DNA of 64,000 bases, from assembly GCA_027021615.1 (NCBI GenBank), contig JALUTY010000098.1, positions 1 through 64,000 on the forward strand, read 5' to 3'. Source of the DNA: a bacterium. GTDB taxonomy: Bacteria; Desulfobacterota; Deferrisomatia; Deferrisomatales; Deferrisomataceae. Numbering within the stretch: the stretch's first letter is position 1; each line of letters begins with the position of its first letter. A model generated the notes under the pieces. The model made no database searches, was not told where the DNA came from, and saw only the letters and a program-made list of their open reading frames with translations. Below are positions 16,804 to 25,921 of the stretch, piece after piece. The translations under genes and the position numbers were made by a program.

Positions 16804-16832
16804 TTTATAGGGGAAACCGGGCGCCGTGTCAA
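16804..16832 (-). promoter_or_regulatory. Sigma-70 promoter of the corrinoid operon
   Basis: Minus strand TTGACA (16827-16832), a 17-base spacer and TATAAA (16804-16809). Predicted start near 16797 gives a transcript that begins at the riboswitch. Near-perfect hexamers are striking in this GC-rich background. Confidence 0.85.
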
Positions 16833-16955
16833 GCAGGGAGGGGGGCCGGTTCAAGTTCTCCCGTGCCGGAACCGAAACGTCCTCCAACGGCACCGGCGTC
16901 GGCCGTCGACCCGTCGCCGCTCGTCCCGCCCAGGAGTGGGGGACAGGAAAAAAGA

Positions 16956-18239
16956 ATGATCAAGGAACCCCGGGTCCAGCTGTTCGACCTGATCGAGTGC
17001 CTTTCGAAAGCCATGGATCTGGTCTGCCCGTCGCTGGTCAACCACCACGAACGGGTGGCCTACATTGCGTTCAGCATCGGCGCGGAGATCGGGCTTCCGC
17101 CCGAGCGGCTGAGGGAGCTGGTGCTGGCCGGCTCGCTCCACGACAGCGGAGCCCTTTCCCTGCGGGAGAGGCTCGACGCGCTACGGTTCGACTTGGAAGG
17201 TCCGTTCGAGCACGCCGAGCTCGGATACCTGCTGCTCAGGAGCTTCGAGCCTCTGGGGGCGGTGGCCCGGCTCGTGCGCCACCACCACGTGCCCTGGGAC
17301 GCCCGTGGGGAGGTTTCGGACGCGGTGGGGGAGGAGATCCCCCTGGGCAGTCACATCTTGCACCTGTCGGACCGGGTGGCCGTTCTGATCCAGGACGGGG
17401 AGGAGCCCCTGGGTCAGGTGAAGGGGATCTGCGAGAAGATCAACGAGCGCTCGGGCACGCTGTTCTCCCCCGAGCTGCTGGAGGTGTTCCGCTCCCTGGC
17501 CGTGAAGGAGTACTTCTGGCTCGACGCGGCCTCGGACTCCCCAGGTGGTGTTCTTCGGAGCATGGTGGGGCTCGAGTCCACCGAGCTTGGCCTCCGGGGG
17601 CTGCTGGGCCTGTCGAACCTGTTCCGGCAGATCATCGACTTCCGGAGCCGGTTCACGGCCACCCACTCCGTGGGGGTGGCCGTGGGCGCCGAGGCCCTGG
17701 CCCGAGAGGCCGGGTTCTCCGACCGGGAGTGCCTCATGATGCGGGTGGCGGGCCACCTCCACGACCTGGGCAAGCTGGCCGTGCCGGTGGAGGTGCTGGA
17801 GAAGCCCGGTCGGCTGACCGAGAGCGAGATCGGGATCATCCGGAGCCACACCTTCCACACCTACCGCATCCTGGAGCCCATCCGCGACCTGGAGACCATC
17901 AACGCCTGGGGCGCGTTCCATCACGAACGGATCGACGGCACGGGGTACCCGTTCCACCACCGGGGCGAGGATCTGTCGCTGGGCTCGCGGATCATGGCCG
18001 TGGCCGACGTGTTCACGGCCGTCACCGAGGACCGCCCCTACCGGGCGGGCATGTCCAAGGGGGAGACCCTTCGGGTGCTCCAGAGGATGGCCGCGAGAAG
18101 GGGGCTGGATCCCGTCGTGGTGGGGATGCTCGAACGCCGGTACGACGAGATCAACGCCGTCCGCATCGCCGCCCAGCGGGCCGCCGGGGACGAGTACCAG
18201 AGGTTCCTGCCACCCACATCCCAGCGGAAGGCTGGCTGA
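16956..18239 (+). CDS. Double HD-domain, HD-GYP-type signalling protein
   Basis: A 427-residue cytoplasmic protein without membrane segments. The N-terminal half holds a plain HD domain (HHERVAY, then LHDSG near residue 61). The C-terminal half holds an HD-GYP domain: HLHDLGKL near 267 and HHERIDGTGYP near 321-331, then a standard AVADVFTAV. HD-GYP proteins hydrolyse cyclic di-GMP (some prefer cGAMP); Geobacter-lineage bacteria use both nucleotides. A PilZ receptor lies elsewhere in the window. The start at ATG 16956 (AGGA upstream) is preferred; an in-frame ATG at 16863 would add 31 proline-rich residues. It is divergent from the riboswitch promoter and ends 9 bases from the convergent M23 gene. 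Confidence 0.85.
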   Translation: MIKEPRVQLFDLIECLSKAMDLVCPSLVNHHERVAYIAFSIGAEIGLPPERLRELVLAGSLHDSGALSLRERLDALRFDLEGPFEHAELGYLLLRSFEPLGAVARLVRHHHVPWDARGEVSDAVGEEIPLGSHILHLSDRVAVLIQDGEEPLGQVKGICEKINERSGTLFSPELLEVFRSLAVKEYFWLDAASDSPGGVLRSMVGLESTELGLRGLLGLSNLFRQIIDFRSRFTATHSVGVAVGAEALAREAGFSDRECLMMRVAGHLHDLGKLAVPVEVLEKPGRLTESEIGIIRSHTFHTYRILEPIRDLETINAWGAFHHERIDGTGYPFHHRGEDLSLGSRIMAVADVFTAVTEDRPYRAGMSKGETLRVLQRMAARRGLDPVVVGMLERRYDEINAVRIAAQRAAGDEYQRFLPPTSQRKAG

Positions 18240-18248
18240 GGGCCGGAG

Positions 18249-19253
18249 TCACCGGGACGCGCCCTTGGCCACGGTGTAGGGGGGACGGCTCCGGTCCAGC
18301 ATGTAGTGGCGGGGGTTCACGTACTTGCCGTCCACCTTGACGGAGTAGTGCAGATGGGGGCCGGTGGAGCGGCGGCCGGTGGAGCCCATGAGCCCGATCC
18401 GGTCGCCCCGGCGGACCCTCTGGCCCCGTTTGACCAGCACCTTGGCCATGTGGCCGAAGATCGTTCGGATGCCGTTCCCGTGGTCGATGGTGACGCCCCG
18501 CCCCAGGTTCACGTCCCGCACCACCCGCACCACCCGGCCGTCGGCCGGAGCCACGATGGGGGTGCCCTCCCGGCCCGCCATGTCCATCCCGTTGTGAAAC
18601 TCGCGCTTACCGGTAAACGGGCTCCGGCGCCAGCCGAACCCCGAGCTGATCCAGTGTTCCCCCGCCACGGGCGTGATGGCCGGGATCGCGTCCCACGAGC
18701 GCTTTTGGGCCTCGACGGCCCGGGCCAGATCGGCCAGGTCGTCGGCCAGCGCCTCCACCTGGGGGCTCAGCCCCGCCGGGGCCGGGCCCTCGTCGGCCCC
18801 CTCTTCGGCCTGGGCTGTCCGGTCGGCCGGGGCCACCGCGTCCAGGTCCACCTCTCCCAGGCTGCCCTGGCCCCCGGCCGGGTTGCTCTGGTCCTTCGGT
18901 TTCCCTTCTTCCTCCCCCTCGCCTTGGAGCCCAAGCCAGGAGCGGATCTTCGCCTCCTCCGCCCGGACCCGGGCCATTCCCTCCCGCACGCTCTCCAGCT
19001 CCTCCTCGGCCGTGGCGAGCCGCTGGGTCAGGTCGTCGCGCTGGCGGGTGAGCTCGGTCAGCTGCGCCCTGAGGGTGGCGGTCTCGCTGTGGAGCCGCAC
19101 CGCCGTGGCCGTGCCCACCACGGCCGCCAGGCCGGCCGCCAGCAGGCCACCGAGCCCCAGCAGGAGGACCCTCCGGGACAGGGTCAAACGGTTGGCCTCT
19201 CCCGAAATCCGCGAGGTCCAGGAAACGGTTACGAACTTGGAATTTCGATCCAT
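18249..19253 (-). CDS. M23-family murein endopeptidase (LytM/NlpD type) with coiled coil
   Basis: A 334-residue cell-envelope protein: cytoplasmic N-terminus, one membrane helix (about 28-52), a coiled coil (about 55-105), a Q/G/D-rich linker with TM-distal acidic residues, and a C-terminal M23 domain. The zinc-site residues are intact: HNGMD (about 219-223) and HLHY (about 299-302), with SGFGWRRSPF preceding them. Intact ligands imply real peptidoglycan cleavage rather than the inactive EnvC/NlpD type. The M23 domain lies outside the cytoplasm. ATG start with RBS AGGGGATTCCC. It is transcribed apart from comF upstream. Confidence 0.88.
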   Translation of the reverse strand: MDRNSKFVTVSWTSRISGEANRLTLSRRVLLLGLGGLLAAGLAAVVGTATAVRLHSETATLRAQLTELTRQRDDLTQRLATAEEELESVREGMARVRAEEAKIRSWLGLQGEGEEEGKPKDQSNPAGGQGSLGEVDLDAVAPADRTAQAEEGADEGPAPAGLSPQVEALADDLADLARAVEAQKRSWDAIPAITPVAGEHWISSGFGWRRSPFTGKREFHNGMDMAGREGTPIVAPADGRVVRVVRDVNLGRGVTIDHGNGIRTIFGHMAKVLVKRGQRVRRGDRIGLMGSTGRRSTGPHLHYSVKVDGKYVNPRHYMLDRSRPPYTVAKGASR

Positions 19254-19394
19254 GGGAATCCCCTAAAAAGAACCGTGACAGGCCCAAACAGGGGCTGGGC
19301 CGCCCGCAAAAAGCCGGTTTTTCTTACCACACGGGTTGCCCGATGTCCATCAGGCGGGTCGGATGCCCTGGTTTTTTGCAATCGCTGGGCCGGG

Positions 19395-20141
19395 TCAGGC
19401 AGAAGGGTCGGGCGTTCGGGCCAGGACCAGCACGTCCACGGCTCCGGCCCCTGCCTCCCGACAGGCCCGTGCGCACGCCCGGGCCGTGGCTGTGGTGGTG
19501 GCCACGTCGTCCACGAGGAGCACGGGCCCCGCGAGCGGCTCGGCCGACCGGTAGGCCCGGGCCGCAACCTGGAGCCGGACGGCCGCGCCCAGCCCCAGCA
19601 GCTCCGGGGCCCTGGGATCCTTCCGCAGGGCATGGGGGCGCCACGGCACCTGCAGATGCCGGGCAAGCCCCCGGGAGAGGATGCCGGGGAGATCGAACCC
19701 CCGCCTCCTGAGCGTGGCCGGGGCGGGGGGAACCGGCACCACCGCGGCGTACCGGGTGTCGGCGTAGTGCTCCCGGGCGGTCTGGACGGCCCATTCCAGC
19801 AAGGCGGAACGAACCTCCAACCGGCCCGAGAACTTCATCGCCTGGATCAGGTTGGCCGCGGCTCCCTCGTACAGGGCCCGGCCGCGCAGGCGGCGAAAGG
19901 GGGGAGGATCTCCGAGGCACCGCGGGCATGGGTGGGACGGGCCGGTCCCCGGGAACGGCGCCGCGCACACCGGGCACCAAGGCTCTGCCGGAGCCCGGAT
20001 GCGGCCCGCGCACGCCGGGCACAGGAAATGGGATCCCGGCCCGGGCGGCATCCGGCCGCACAGGGCGCACAGGGCGGGTAGGAACAGCTCCACCAGCCCC
20101 TGGGCCGCCTCCGCGACCGGGCGGGTCCACCGGTGGCTCAC
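19395..20141 (-). CDS. comF: ComF-family phosphoribosyltransferase-like protein
   Basis: A 248-residue protein with two N-terminal zinc-finger-like cysteine clusters (CALCG with CPAC, then CPVC with CPRC) and a C-terminal phosphoribosyltransferase fold carrying [13 protein letters not shown], the PRPP-binding loop of ComF. ComF/GntX proteins support DNA uptake and use of external DNA in several bacteria; the enzymatic role is unsettled. The GTG start overlaps the gpmI stop by four bases (GTGA). It is the last gene of a four-gene run, and no other competence genes are in view. Confidence 0.85.
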   Translation of the reverse strand: MSHRWTRPVAEAAQGLVELFLPALCALCGRMPPGPGSHFLCPACAGRIRAPAEPWCPVCAAPFPGTGPSHPCPRCLGDPPPFRRLRGRALYEGAAANLIQAMKFSGRLEVRSALLEWAVQTAREHYADTRYAAVVPVPPAPATLRRRGFDLPGILSRGLARHLQVPWRPHALRKDPRAPELLGLGAAVRLQVAARAYRSAEPLAGPVLLVDDVATTTATARACARACREAGAGAVDVLVLARTPDPSA

Positions 20142-21679
20142 CCCTCCACGAGATCCTCGCCGGTCATGGGGGCGGGCTTGGGGAGCCCCAGGATTTGCAA
20201 CAGGGTCGGGGCCACGTCGGCCAGCCGGCCGTCTCGCCGGAGGCTCAGGCCCGGACGGTCGGGATCCACCAGGACGCAAGGGACCCGGTTGCAGGTGTGG
20301 GCCGTGTGGGGCTGGCCGGTGGCAGAGTCCCACATCTCCTCTGCGTTGCCGTGGTCGCCGGTGAGCAGGAACGCGTAGCCGTTGGCCCGCAGGACCGCGG
20401 CCACCTCGCCCACGCAGGTGTCCACCGCCTCCACGGCCCGCACCGCCGCGTCGTACATCCCGGTGTGACCCACCATGTCGAGGTTGGCGAAGTTCACCAC
20501 GATCAGGTCGTAGGCGCGGCGCCCGATCTCCCGGACCAGCCGGTCCCGCACGGCAAACGCGCTCATCTCGGGCTTCTGGTCGTAGGTCGCCACCTCTCGG
20601 GGGCTGGGGATCAGGACCCGGTCCTCTCCGGCGAAGGGGGTCTCCTCGCCGCCGTTGAAGAAGTAGGTCACGTGGGCGTACTTCTCGGTCTCGGCGATGC
20701 GGAGCTGCCTCAGACCCGCGTCCGACACCACCTGCCCGAAGATCTCGCTCAGGTGCTCCGGCGGGAACGCCACCGGTACGTCGAAGGTCTCGTCGTACAA
20801 TGTGAACGTGGAGAACCCCGCGAGACGGGGGCGGTCCGAGACGTCGAACGCCTGGAACCCCGGCTCGGTAAAGGCCCGGGTCAGCTCCCGGGCGCGGTCG
20901 GCGCGGAAGTTGAAGAACACCACCGCGTCGCCGTCGGCCACCCGGCCCACCGGCTCTCCGGCCTCGTCCACGATCACACGGGGCTCCACGAACTCGTCGG
21001 TCTGGCCCGCGGCATAGGCCGCTCTCACGGCCTCGGTGGCCGAGGGAGCCGGCGTCCCCCGGCCGCGCACCAGGGCATCCCAAGCCTTCTCCACCCGGTC
21101 CCACCGGTTGTCCCGGTCCATGGCGTAGTACCGGCCGGTGACCGTGGCGATCCGGCCCACCCCCTTGTCCGCGAGCTGGGCCTCCAGGTGCTCCAGGTAC
21201 CCCAGGCCGCTTTGGGGAGGGGTGTCCCGGCCGTCGAGGAAGGCGTGGACGAACACCCTGTCGAGCCCCTGCCTCTTCGCCAGCTCCACGAGGGCGTAGA
21301 GGTGCTCCTGGTGGCTGTGCACCCCGCCGTCGGAGAGGAGGCCCAGCAGGTGCAGGACTCCGCCCGTCTCCTTGACCCGGCGGCACGAGTCCACGAGGAT
21401 TGGGTTGTCGAAGAAGCTCCCGTTGCGGATGGCCAGGTTGATGCGGGTGTAGTCCTGGTAGACGATCCGACCCGCTCCCAGGTTCAGGTGGCCCACCTCT
21501 GAGTTACCCATCTGCCCATCGGGCAGCCCCACATCCATGCCCGAAGCGCCCAGGGTGGTCCAGGGCTCCTTGGCGAACAGGCGATCCAGATGGGGGGTGC
21601 GGGCACCGGCCACGGCGTTGTGGGCACGCTCGGCCCGGAAGCCCCAGCCGTCCAGGATGATCAGGGCCACGGGCCTCAT
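20138..21679 (-). CDS. gpmI: 2,3-bisphosphoglycerate-independent phosphoglycerate mutase
   Basis: A 513-residue, Mn-dependent enzyme interconverting 3- and 2-phosphoglycerate in glycolysis and gluconeogenesis. Seen are LIILDGWG at the N-terminus, the catalytic serine in [13 protein letters not shown] (about 63), GDHGNAEEM and a typical C-terminus. Length fits the family (about 510). Start ATG 21679 is chosen; it overlaps the upstream lapAB stop by four bases. The longer frame to 21817 lacks family similarity and lies inside lapAB. Confidence 0.95.
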   Translation of the reverse strand: MRPVALIILDGWGFRAERAHNAVAGARTPHLDRLFAKEPWTTLGASGMDVGLPDGQMGNSEVGHLNLGAGRIVYQDYTRINLAIRNGSFFDNPILVDSCRRVKETGGVLHLLGLLSDGGVHSHQEHLYALVELAKRQGLDRVFVHAFLDGRDTPPQSGLGYLEHLEAQLADKGVGRIATVTGRYYAMDRDNRWDRVEKAWDALVRGRGTPAPSATEAVRAAYAAGQTDEFVEPRVIVDEAGEPVGRVADGDAVVFFNFRADRARELTRAFTEPGFQAFDVSDRPRLAGFSTFTLYDETFDVPVAFPPEHLSEIFGQVVSDAGLRQLRIAETEKYAHVTYFFNGGEETPFAGEDRVLIPSPREVATYDQKPEMSAFAVRDRLVREIGRRAYDLIVVNFANLDMVGHTGMYDAAVRAVEAVDTCVGEVAAVLRANGYAFLLTGDHGNAEEMWDSATGQPHTAHTCNRVPCVLVDPDRPGLSLRRDGRLADVAPTLLQILGLPKPAPMTGEDLVEG

Positions 21680-23013
21680 GGGACCCTCCCGGTGGTCGCG
21701 AGGGCGGTCTCGGTGCGGGGAGGAAACGCCTCCAGGTCGAGCACCAGGGTGTCGATGGCCGAGCACCCGGGGCATGCCACGTTCCACACCCCTGTCCGGC
21801 GTCCGCAGGCCGAGCACGCGAACGCGAAGCCGGGAGCGACCAAGGCCCCGCCAGCCACGGCCGCCCGAAACTCCCGGGCCGCCAGATCGAAGGAGCGGGC
21901 CCGGTACAGGGCCTCGGCCTTGAGGGCTTGAGCGGTCCGGGTCCCCGCCACCGGCGCTGGAAGGCGGTCCAGTAGCGCCAGCGCCTCCTCGTTCTCCTCC
22001 AGGTCCAGCAAGAGCCGGGCGAGAAACAGGGGGGCAGAGGCGCCCTTGCGGCTCAGCTTCTTAAGGGGCTTGATCAGCTCTTTGGCCCGGCCCTGGGCCT
22101 TGCGCTCTTCCAGGGCCCGCAGCAGGAGCCCGGCCTGGCCTGTGGCCTGATAGCCCCGGAGCCAGGTCTCGACGGCGGCGTCCGGGTCCCCCTCGGCCTG
22201 AAGGGCCTCTCCCAGCGCCTGGTAGGCGGGAGCGAACTCGCGTTCGGACCGGACGAGCTCCTGGAGCTGCCCCTTGTCGGGGCCGGCGGGCCCCGACGTG
22301 GCCCGGCGAAACCGGAGCTCCACGAGCTCATTGCGGGCGCGCTCTTTCTCGGCCCGATCCCGGGTCTTTGCCGCCAATCGCTCCTGGACTCTCACCGCCT
22401 CGCCCCAGTTGGCCCGAACCCGGTACAGGTCGCGGAGCCTGACAAGGGCCTCGGGGTGGTCGGGGTCCTTTTCGAGCCACCGTCGCAGGGCCGCGATCTG
22501 GCCCTCGTAGTCCCCGCGCTTGCGGTAGACCTCGACCATCAGCACCAGCGCCTCGGCATTGTCGGGATCGAGGGCCAGCAGCTCCTTCAGGAACCGTTCC
22601 GCCTGGTCGGCTCGGCCCTCGGCCAGCTCCACCCGAGCCATCTCCAAGGCCACCAGAGCCTCGTCTCGGGCCTTTCGCAAGGCCCTGCGCAGAAACCGCC
22701 GAGCCTTGCGGGTACGCCCCAGGGCCGCCTCGGCCCGGCCTGCCAGGAGCAGGGCCCGGGCCTCGTCCCGGCGCTCGTCCGCCCTGCGGTGGCGCCAGAA
22801 CCCGAGGGACCTGAGGGCCTCCCGGAACGCGCTCAGCAGCATGGCCGTTCCGAACCCGGCCAGGAAGAACAGAAAGAGCACCAGGGCGACGCTGGTCGAC
22901 ACTCGGGTGCCGGGGTAGATCTGGAACTCCACCGGCCCCGGGTTCAGGGTGAACACGTACCCAAATGCCAGCAAGGCCAGGACGACCGCGACCACCGCCA
23001 GTTTGTTCTTCAC
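21676..23013 (-). CDS. lapB: LapA-LapB fusion: LPS-assembly/LpxC-control protein
   Basis: A 445-residue inner-membrane protein. Residues 1-60 match LapA (DUF1049): a first helix, an NPGPVEF segment and a second helix. Then come tetratricopeptide repeats (about 80-380) and a rubredoxin-like metal knot CSACG near 398 with CPGC near 412, as in LapB/YciM. In E. coli LapA and LapB are separate adjacent genes; LapB guides FtsH proteolysis of LpxC and so sets lipopolysaccharide synthesis. Here both are one polypeptide, consistent with their partnership. GTG start. It overlaps gpmI by ATGA. Confidence 0.85.
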   Translation of the reverse strand: MKNKLAVVAVVLALLAFGYVFTLNPGPVEFQIYPGTRVSTSVALVLFLFFLAGFGTAMLLSAFREALRSLGFWRHRRADERRDEARALLLAGRAEAALGRTRKARRFLRRALRKARDEALVALEMARVELAEGRADQAERFLKELLALDPDNAEALVLMVEVYRKRGDYEGQIAALRRWLEKDPDHPEALVRLRDLYRVRANWGEAVRVQERLAAKTRDRAEKERARNELVELRFRRATSGPAGPDKGQLQELVRSEREFAPAYQALGEALQAEGDPDAAVETWLRGYQATGQAGLLLRALEERKAQGRAKELIKPLKKLSRKGASAPLFLARLLLDLEENEEALALLDRLPAPVAGTRTAQALKAEALYRARSFDLAAREFRAAVAGGALVAPGFAFACSACGRRTGVWNVACPGCSAIDTLVLDLEAFPPRTETALATTGRVP

Positions 23014-23077
23014 GCCGCCATCCCTTCCGGGGCCATCCGCCCCTCGGTGTGGTGACGAGGCCGGACCGAGGGGAGGG

Positions 23078-23440
23078 TCAACCCGAGACCTCCCCTTCCC
23101 GTTCCCGTAGAGACTTGCACTCCACGCACAGCGTGGCCCACGGGACCGCCTCCAGCCGCGCCCGAGGAATGGGCTCGCCGCAGTCCTCGCACATCCCGAA
23201 GCTGCCCCGTTCGATGCGCTCCAAGGCCTCCTCGATCCTGCGCAGCTGCTCCCTCTCCCGTTCGCTCAGGTTCAGGAGCACCTGCCGGTTGTAGGTGACG
23301 GCCGCATCGTCGCCCATGTCCTGCACGGCGTCGGTCCCCAGGGAGAAGCTCTCCTGCTTGAGCACCTCCACCTCGCCGGCCAGCTCGTCCCGGAGCGCCA
23401 GGAGCCGCTCCTTCCAGGTCTGCAGGTCCTTCGGATCCAT
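23078..23440 (-). CDS. DksA/TraR-family zinc-finger protein
   Basis: A 120-residue protein with a coiled-coil N-terminal half (KERLLALRDELAGEVEVL) and a C-terminal four-cysteine zinc finger, CEDCG near 80-84 and CVEC near 105-108. DksA-family proteins enter the RNA polymerase secondary channel and modulate rRNA and stress promoters with ppGpp. The acidic tip residues of DksA appear as DAVQDMGDDAA, so activity is plausible. It is shorter than E. coli DksA (151). ATG start, RBS GGGAGGAG. It heads the run to lapAB, gpmI and comF. Confidence 0.88.
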   Translation of the reverse strand: MDPKDLQTWKERLLALRDELAGEVEVLKQESFSLGTDAVQDMGDDAAVTYNRQVLLNLSEREREQLRRIEEALERIERGSFGMCEDCGEPIPRARLEAVPWATLCVECKSLREREGEVSG

Positions 23441-23468
23441 TGCGATCTCCTCCCATGTAACTTCCGCT

Positions 23469-23633
23469 AAGACGCTAGGAGGCTGGGACGCTAGGAGGCT
23501 TGAAAACCTCCTGGATTTCCAGACGTTCTAGGCATCACCATACCTCTTCGCCCCACCTCACGGTGCGGAGGGCAAGGCGCCTGGATTCGGCTGGGCGGCT
23601 AGGCGGCCAGGCGGCTCTCGAACCGCGCCAAAG
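23469..23633 (+). repeat. Octamer array and conserved block
   Basis: Four octamers (AAGACGCT, AGGAGGCT, GGGACGCT, AGGAGGCT; 23469-23500) lead to a GGAGGCTTGAAAACCTCC hairpin and a block with TAGGCATCACCATACCTCTTCG. A second octamer run (GGCTGGGC, GGCTAGGC, GGCCAGGC, GGCTCTCG) ends near 23625. The same order recurs at 57098-57247 and, inverted and partial, at 7719-7834. Confidence 0.8.
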
Positions 23634-23886
23634 CCCAGGGGCATGGGTTTCAGGGGCCAGAATTCAGAAGTTGGTGGACAGGGAGAAGACTCTTCGGTGC
23701 CCCGAGAGGATCCCCCCGGGAACCCAAACTGCTTTTCGGGATTTCCTGTCTCCTGTCCGCTGAGTTCCGGTTTCTGCAACCCATACCCGCCGCCGGCAAC
23801 GGCCCGGACCGACGAAAGTTACCCTTCCCCGTCGTAGGGCCCCCAGGGCCGATGGGGGCCTCCCCGGTAACTTTGGGCCTCCGGCA
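23634..23886. other. Gap between repeat and selB end, no gene seen
   Basis: Together with the repeat this makes a 446-base gap between dksA-like and selB. I looked for tRNA-Sec here because of selB and found no acceptor stem, T-loop or long variable arm. Near 23818-23880 a CCCCAGGGCCGATGGGGG-type hairpin lies between two GTTACC/GGTAAC segments, possibly part of a selB terminator, but no clear T-run follows on the minus strand. Confidence 0.4.
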
Positions 23887-25824
23887 CTACGCCCCCGCTT
23901 CCCGGGCCCGCGGCCCGGGAACCCGCACGTCGCCGCGGCGCACGGTGACCCGGCGGCCGTCCAGGTACTCGAGCAGCGGAATCGTATACTTGCGGGTGGT
24001 TCCCGTGAATGCTTTGATCTCGGCCACCCCGATCTCCGGCTGCCGGCGAAAGAGCTCCACCACGTGGTCGGCCAGGGCGTCCAGGTCCTCGACCCGGAAC
24101 AGGTACCCCTCCTTGGTGCGGTGAACGACGCCTTGCTCCGCCAGGTACTCCACCACCGGCCGGATCGTCCCCTCGTCCAGGTCGAGTTCCGAGGCCAGCT
24201 CGGCCTGGGTCGGCCCCTCGAACCTCCGCCTGCCGAGAACCTCCAAGATGCGGGAGCGGGCCTCTTCGTCTCGCATGTCGAGCTGGGGCACGAACTCGGC
24301 CAGCCGCACGATGTTGCCCTCGGCCGCGATGCGCCCCTGGGCCCCTAGATCCTCGAGCGTGTATTCCACCAGCTTCGGGTCCGCGTGGCGCGGCAGCCGC
24401 CCGCGCAGCTCCTCCCGGCCCAGCCCCCGGCGCAAGGGGTTCTCCGCGTGAAACCGGCCGAGGAGGTCCAAAGCCTTCTCGGCCAGCTCCTCGACCACGG
24501 CCCGGTGATGGTGGCGCTGAGTCTTGCGGTCGGTCACCCGGGCCACCCCCGCGCGAACCGCCGTCTGGAGCTGGTTCCGGGCTTCCTCCAGGGTGGTTCC
24601 CAGGGTCACCTGGGCCTCCTGCGGGGTCAGCCCCCGGTACCCCCGGGCCGCCAGAAACGCTCCGAGCCGTTCCCCGGGTTCCCCCCGGTGGAGCACCTCG
24701 AGGGACCGGACCGTCTCGGGCCGCTTGCCTCGGTGCCGCCGGGGCTGGTGGTCCAGCACCACCCCACCCCCCAGCGTGCGGGGCGGAGAGAAGGCGCGTA
24801 GGACGAACCGGTCCCCGGGGCAGGTTACGATCCATTCCGCGCTGCGCAGCTGGGCGTAGGCCGTCTCCCCGGGGGCCAGCTGGTTCCCATCGAGGAGGGC
24901 CACCACCACTGGCACCTCCTGGGTGCCCACGTGGAGCCGGACCCGGGCCCGGTCCGCCAGGGACCGGGGTTCCCCCGGCAGCAGATTCAGATGGACGTCC
25001 ACCATCCGGGTTGGGGCGAGGGTGCCGGGGTGGGCCACGGTGACCCCCCTCCCCAGGTCCGCCACGTCCAAGCCTGTCAGGTTGAGGGCCGCCCGTTGGC
25101 CGGCCACCACTTTGGCCGCGTCGCGGCCGTGTACCTGGATGTTCCGGATCTTGGTCCCCCGTTCGGCCGGAAGGACCATGGCCTCGTCGTCGCGCCGGGC
25201 CGAGCCGGAGATCACGGTGCCCGTAACCACGGTGCCGAAGCCCCGGATCGTGAACACCCGATCCACCGGCAGGCGGAACACGCCGCGGGTGCCCCGCAGG
25301 GGGACCCGGGATGCCAGGGAGTCGAGCGCTCGCAGCAGGGCGTCGAGCCCCTCGCCGGTCACCGAGCTCACCGGCACGATCGGGGCTCCCTCGAGGAACG
25401 TGCCCTCCACGGCCTGCTCCACGTCCTCTCGGGCCAGCTCCAGAAAGTCCGGTTCCACCGTGTCGGCCTTGGTCAGAGCCACCAGACCGTGCCGGACCCC
25501 GAGGAGCCGGCAGATATCCAGGTGCTCCCTGGTCTGGGGCATCACCCCTTCGTCCGCGGCCACCACCAGCAGCACCAGGTCGATGCCTGCCGCGCCGGCC
25601 ACCATGTGCCGCACGAACCGCTCGTGTCCCGGCACGTCCACCACCGACAGGCCCGTGCCACTGGGGAGCTCGAGGTGGGCGAACCCGAGCTCGATCGTGA
25701 TGCCCCGCTCCTTCTCCTCCTTGAGGCGGTCCGTGTCGGTCCCGGTGAGGGCTCGAACCAGGGAGGTCTTCCCGTGGTCGATGTGCCCAGCCGTGCCGAG
25801 GGTGATACGAGGTGCGTCGCGCAT
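23887..25824 (-). CDS. selB: Selenocysteine-specific translation elongation factor SelB
   Basis: A 645-residue GTPase that delivers selenocysteinyl-tRNA to UGA codons marked by a SECIS hairpin. Residues 1-170 are the G domain (GHIDHGKT 13-20, DVPGHE, TKAD), followed by translation-factor beta-barrels. The C-terminal third has winged-helix repeats that bind the SECIS. Length fits SelB and excludes EF-Tu (about 395). No selA, selD or selC is visible nearby and no in-frame UGA gene is recognised in the window. Its promoter is at 25876-25904. Confidence 0.93.
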   Translation of the reverse strand: MRDAPRITLGTAGHIDHGKTSLVRALTGTDTDRLKEEKERGITIELGFAHLELPSGTGLSVVDVPGHERFVRHMVAGAAGIDLVLLVVAADEGVMPQTREHLDICRLLGVRHGLVALTKADTVEPDFLELAREDVEQAVEGTFLEGAPIVPVSSVTGEGLDALLRALDSLASRVPLRGTRGVFRLPVDRVFTIRGFGTVVTGTVISGSARRDDEAMVLPAERGTKIRNIQVHGRDAAKVVAGQRAALNLTGLDVADLGRGVTVAHPGTLAPTRMVDVHLNLLPGEPRSLADRARVRLHVGTQEVPVVVALLDGNQLAPGETAYAQLRSAEWIVTCPGDRFVLRAFSPPRTLGGGVVLDHQPRRHRGKRPETVRSLEVLHRGEPGERLGAFLAARGYRGLTPQEAQVTLGTTLEEARNQLQTAVRAGVARVTDRKTQRHHHRAVVEELAEKALDLLGRFHAENPLRRGLGREELRGRLPRHADPKLVEYTLEDLGAQGRIAAEGNIVRLAEFVPQLDMRDEEARSRILEVLGRRRFEGPTQAELASELDLDEGTIRPVVEYLAEQGVVHRTKEGYLFRVEDLDALADHVVELFRRQPEIGVAEIKAFTGTTRKYTIPLLEYLDGRRVTVRRGDVRVPGPRAREAGA

Positions 25825-25875
25825 GGAACCCCATCGAACGCTAGGGGAGCGGATCCCCCCGAAAAAGATCGTAGG

Positions 25876-25904
25876 ATGCTAGCAGAGGGCCCCCGGCCCT
25901 TCAA
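25876..25904 (-). promoter_or_regulatory. Putative sigma-70 promoter of selB
   Basis: Minus strand TTGAAG (25899-25904), 17-base spacer and TAGCAT (25876-25881), about 50 bases ahead of the selB ATG. Spacing is ideal and hexamers are fair. Confidence 0.5.
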
Positions 25905-25921
25905 GCAAGAGCAGGCTGGGG

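Noticed and set aside
19254-19394. Cyclic di-GMP riboswitch before the M23 gene
   Set aside because: A hairpin-rich leader is present but the conserved GEMM core and tetraloop receptor were not found.
23441-23886. tRNA-Sec next to selB
   Set aside because: I looked for the 8-bp acceptor stem, T-loop and long variable arm and saw none; the hairpins present belong to repeats.
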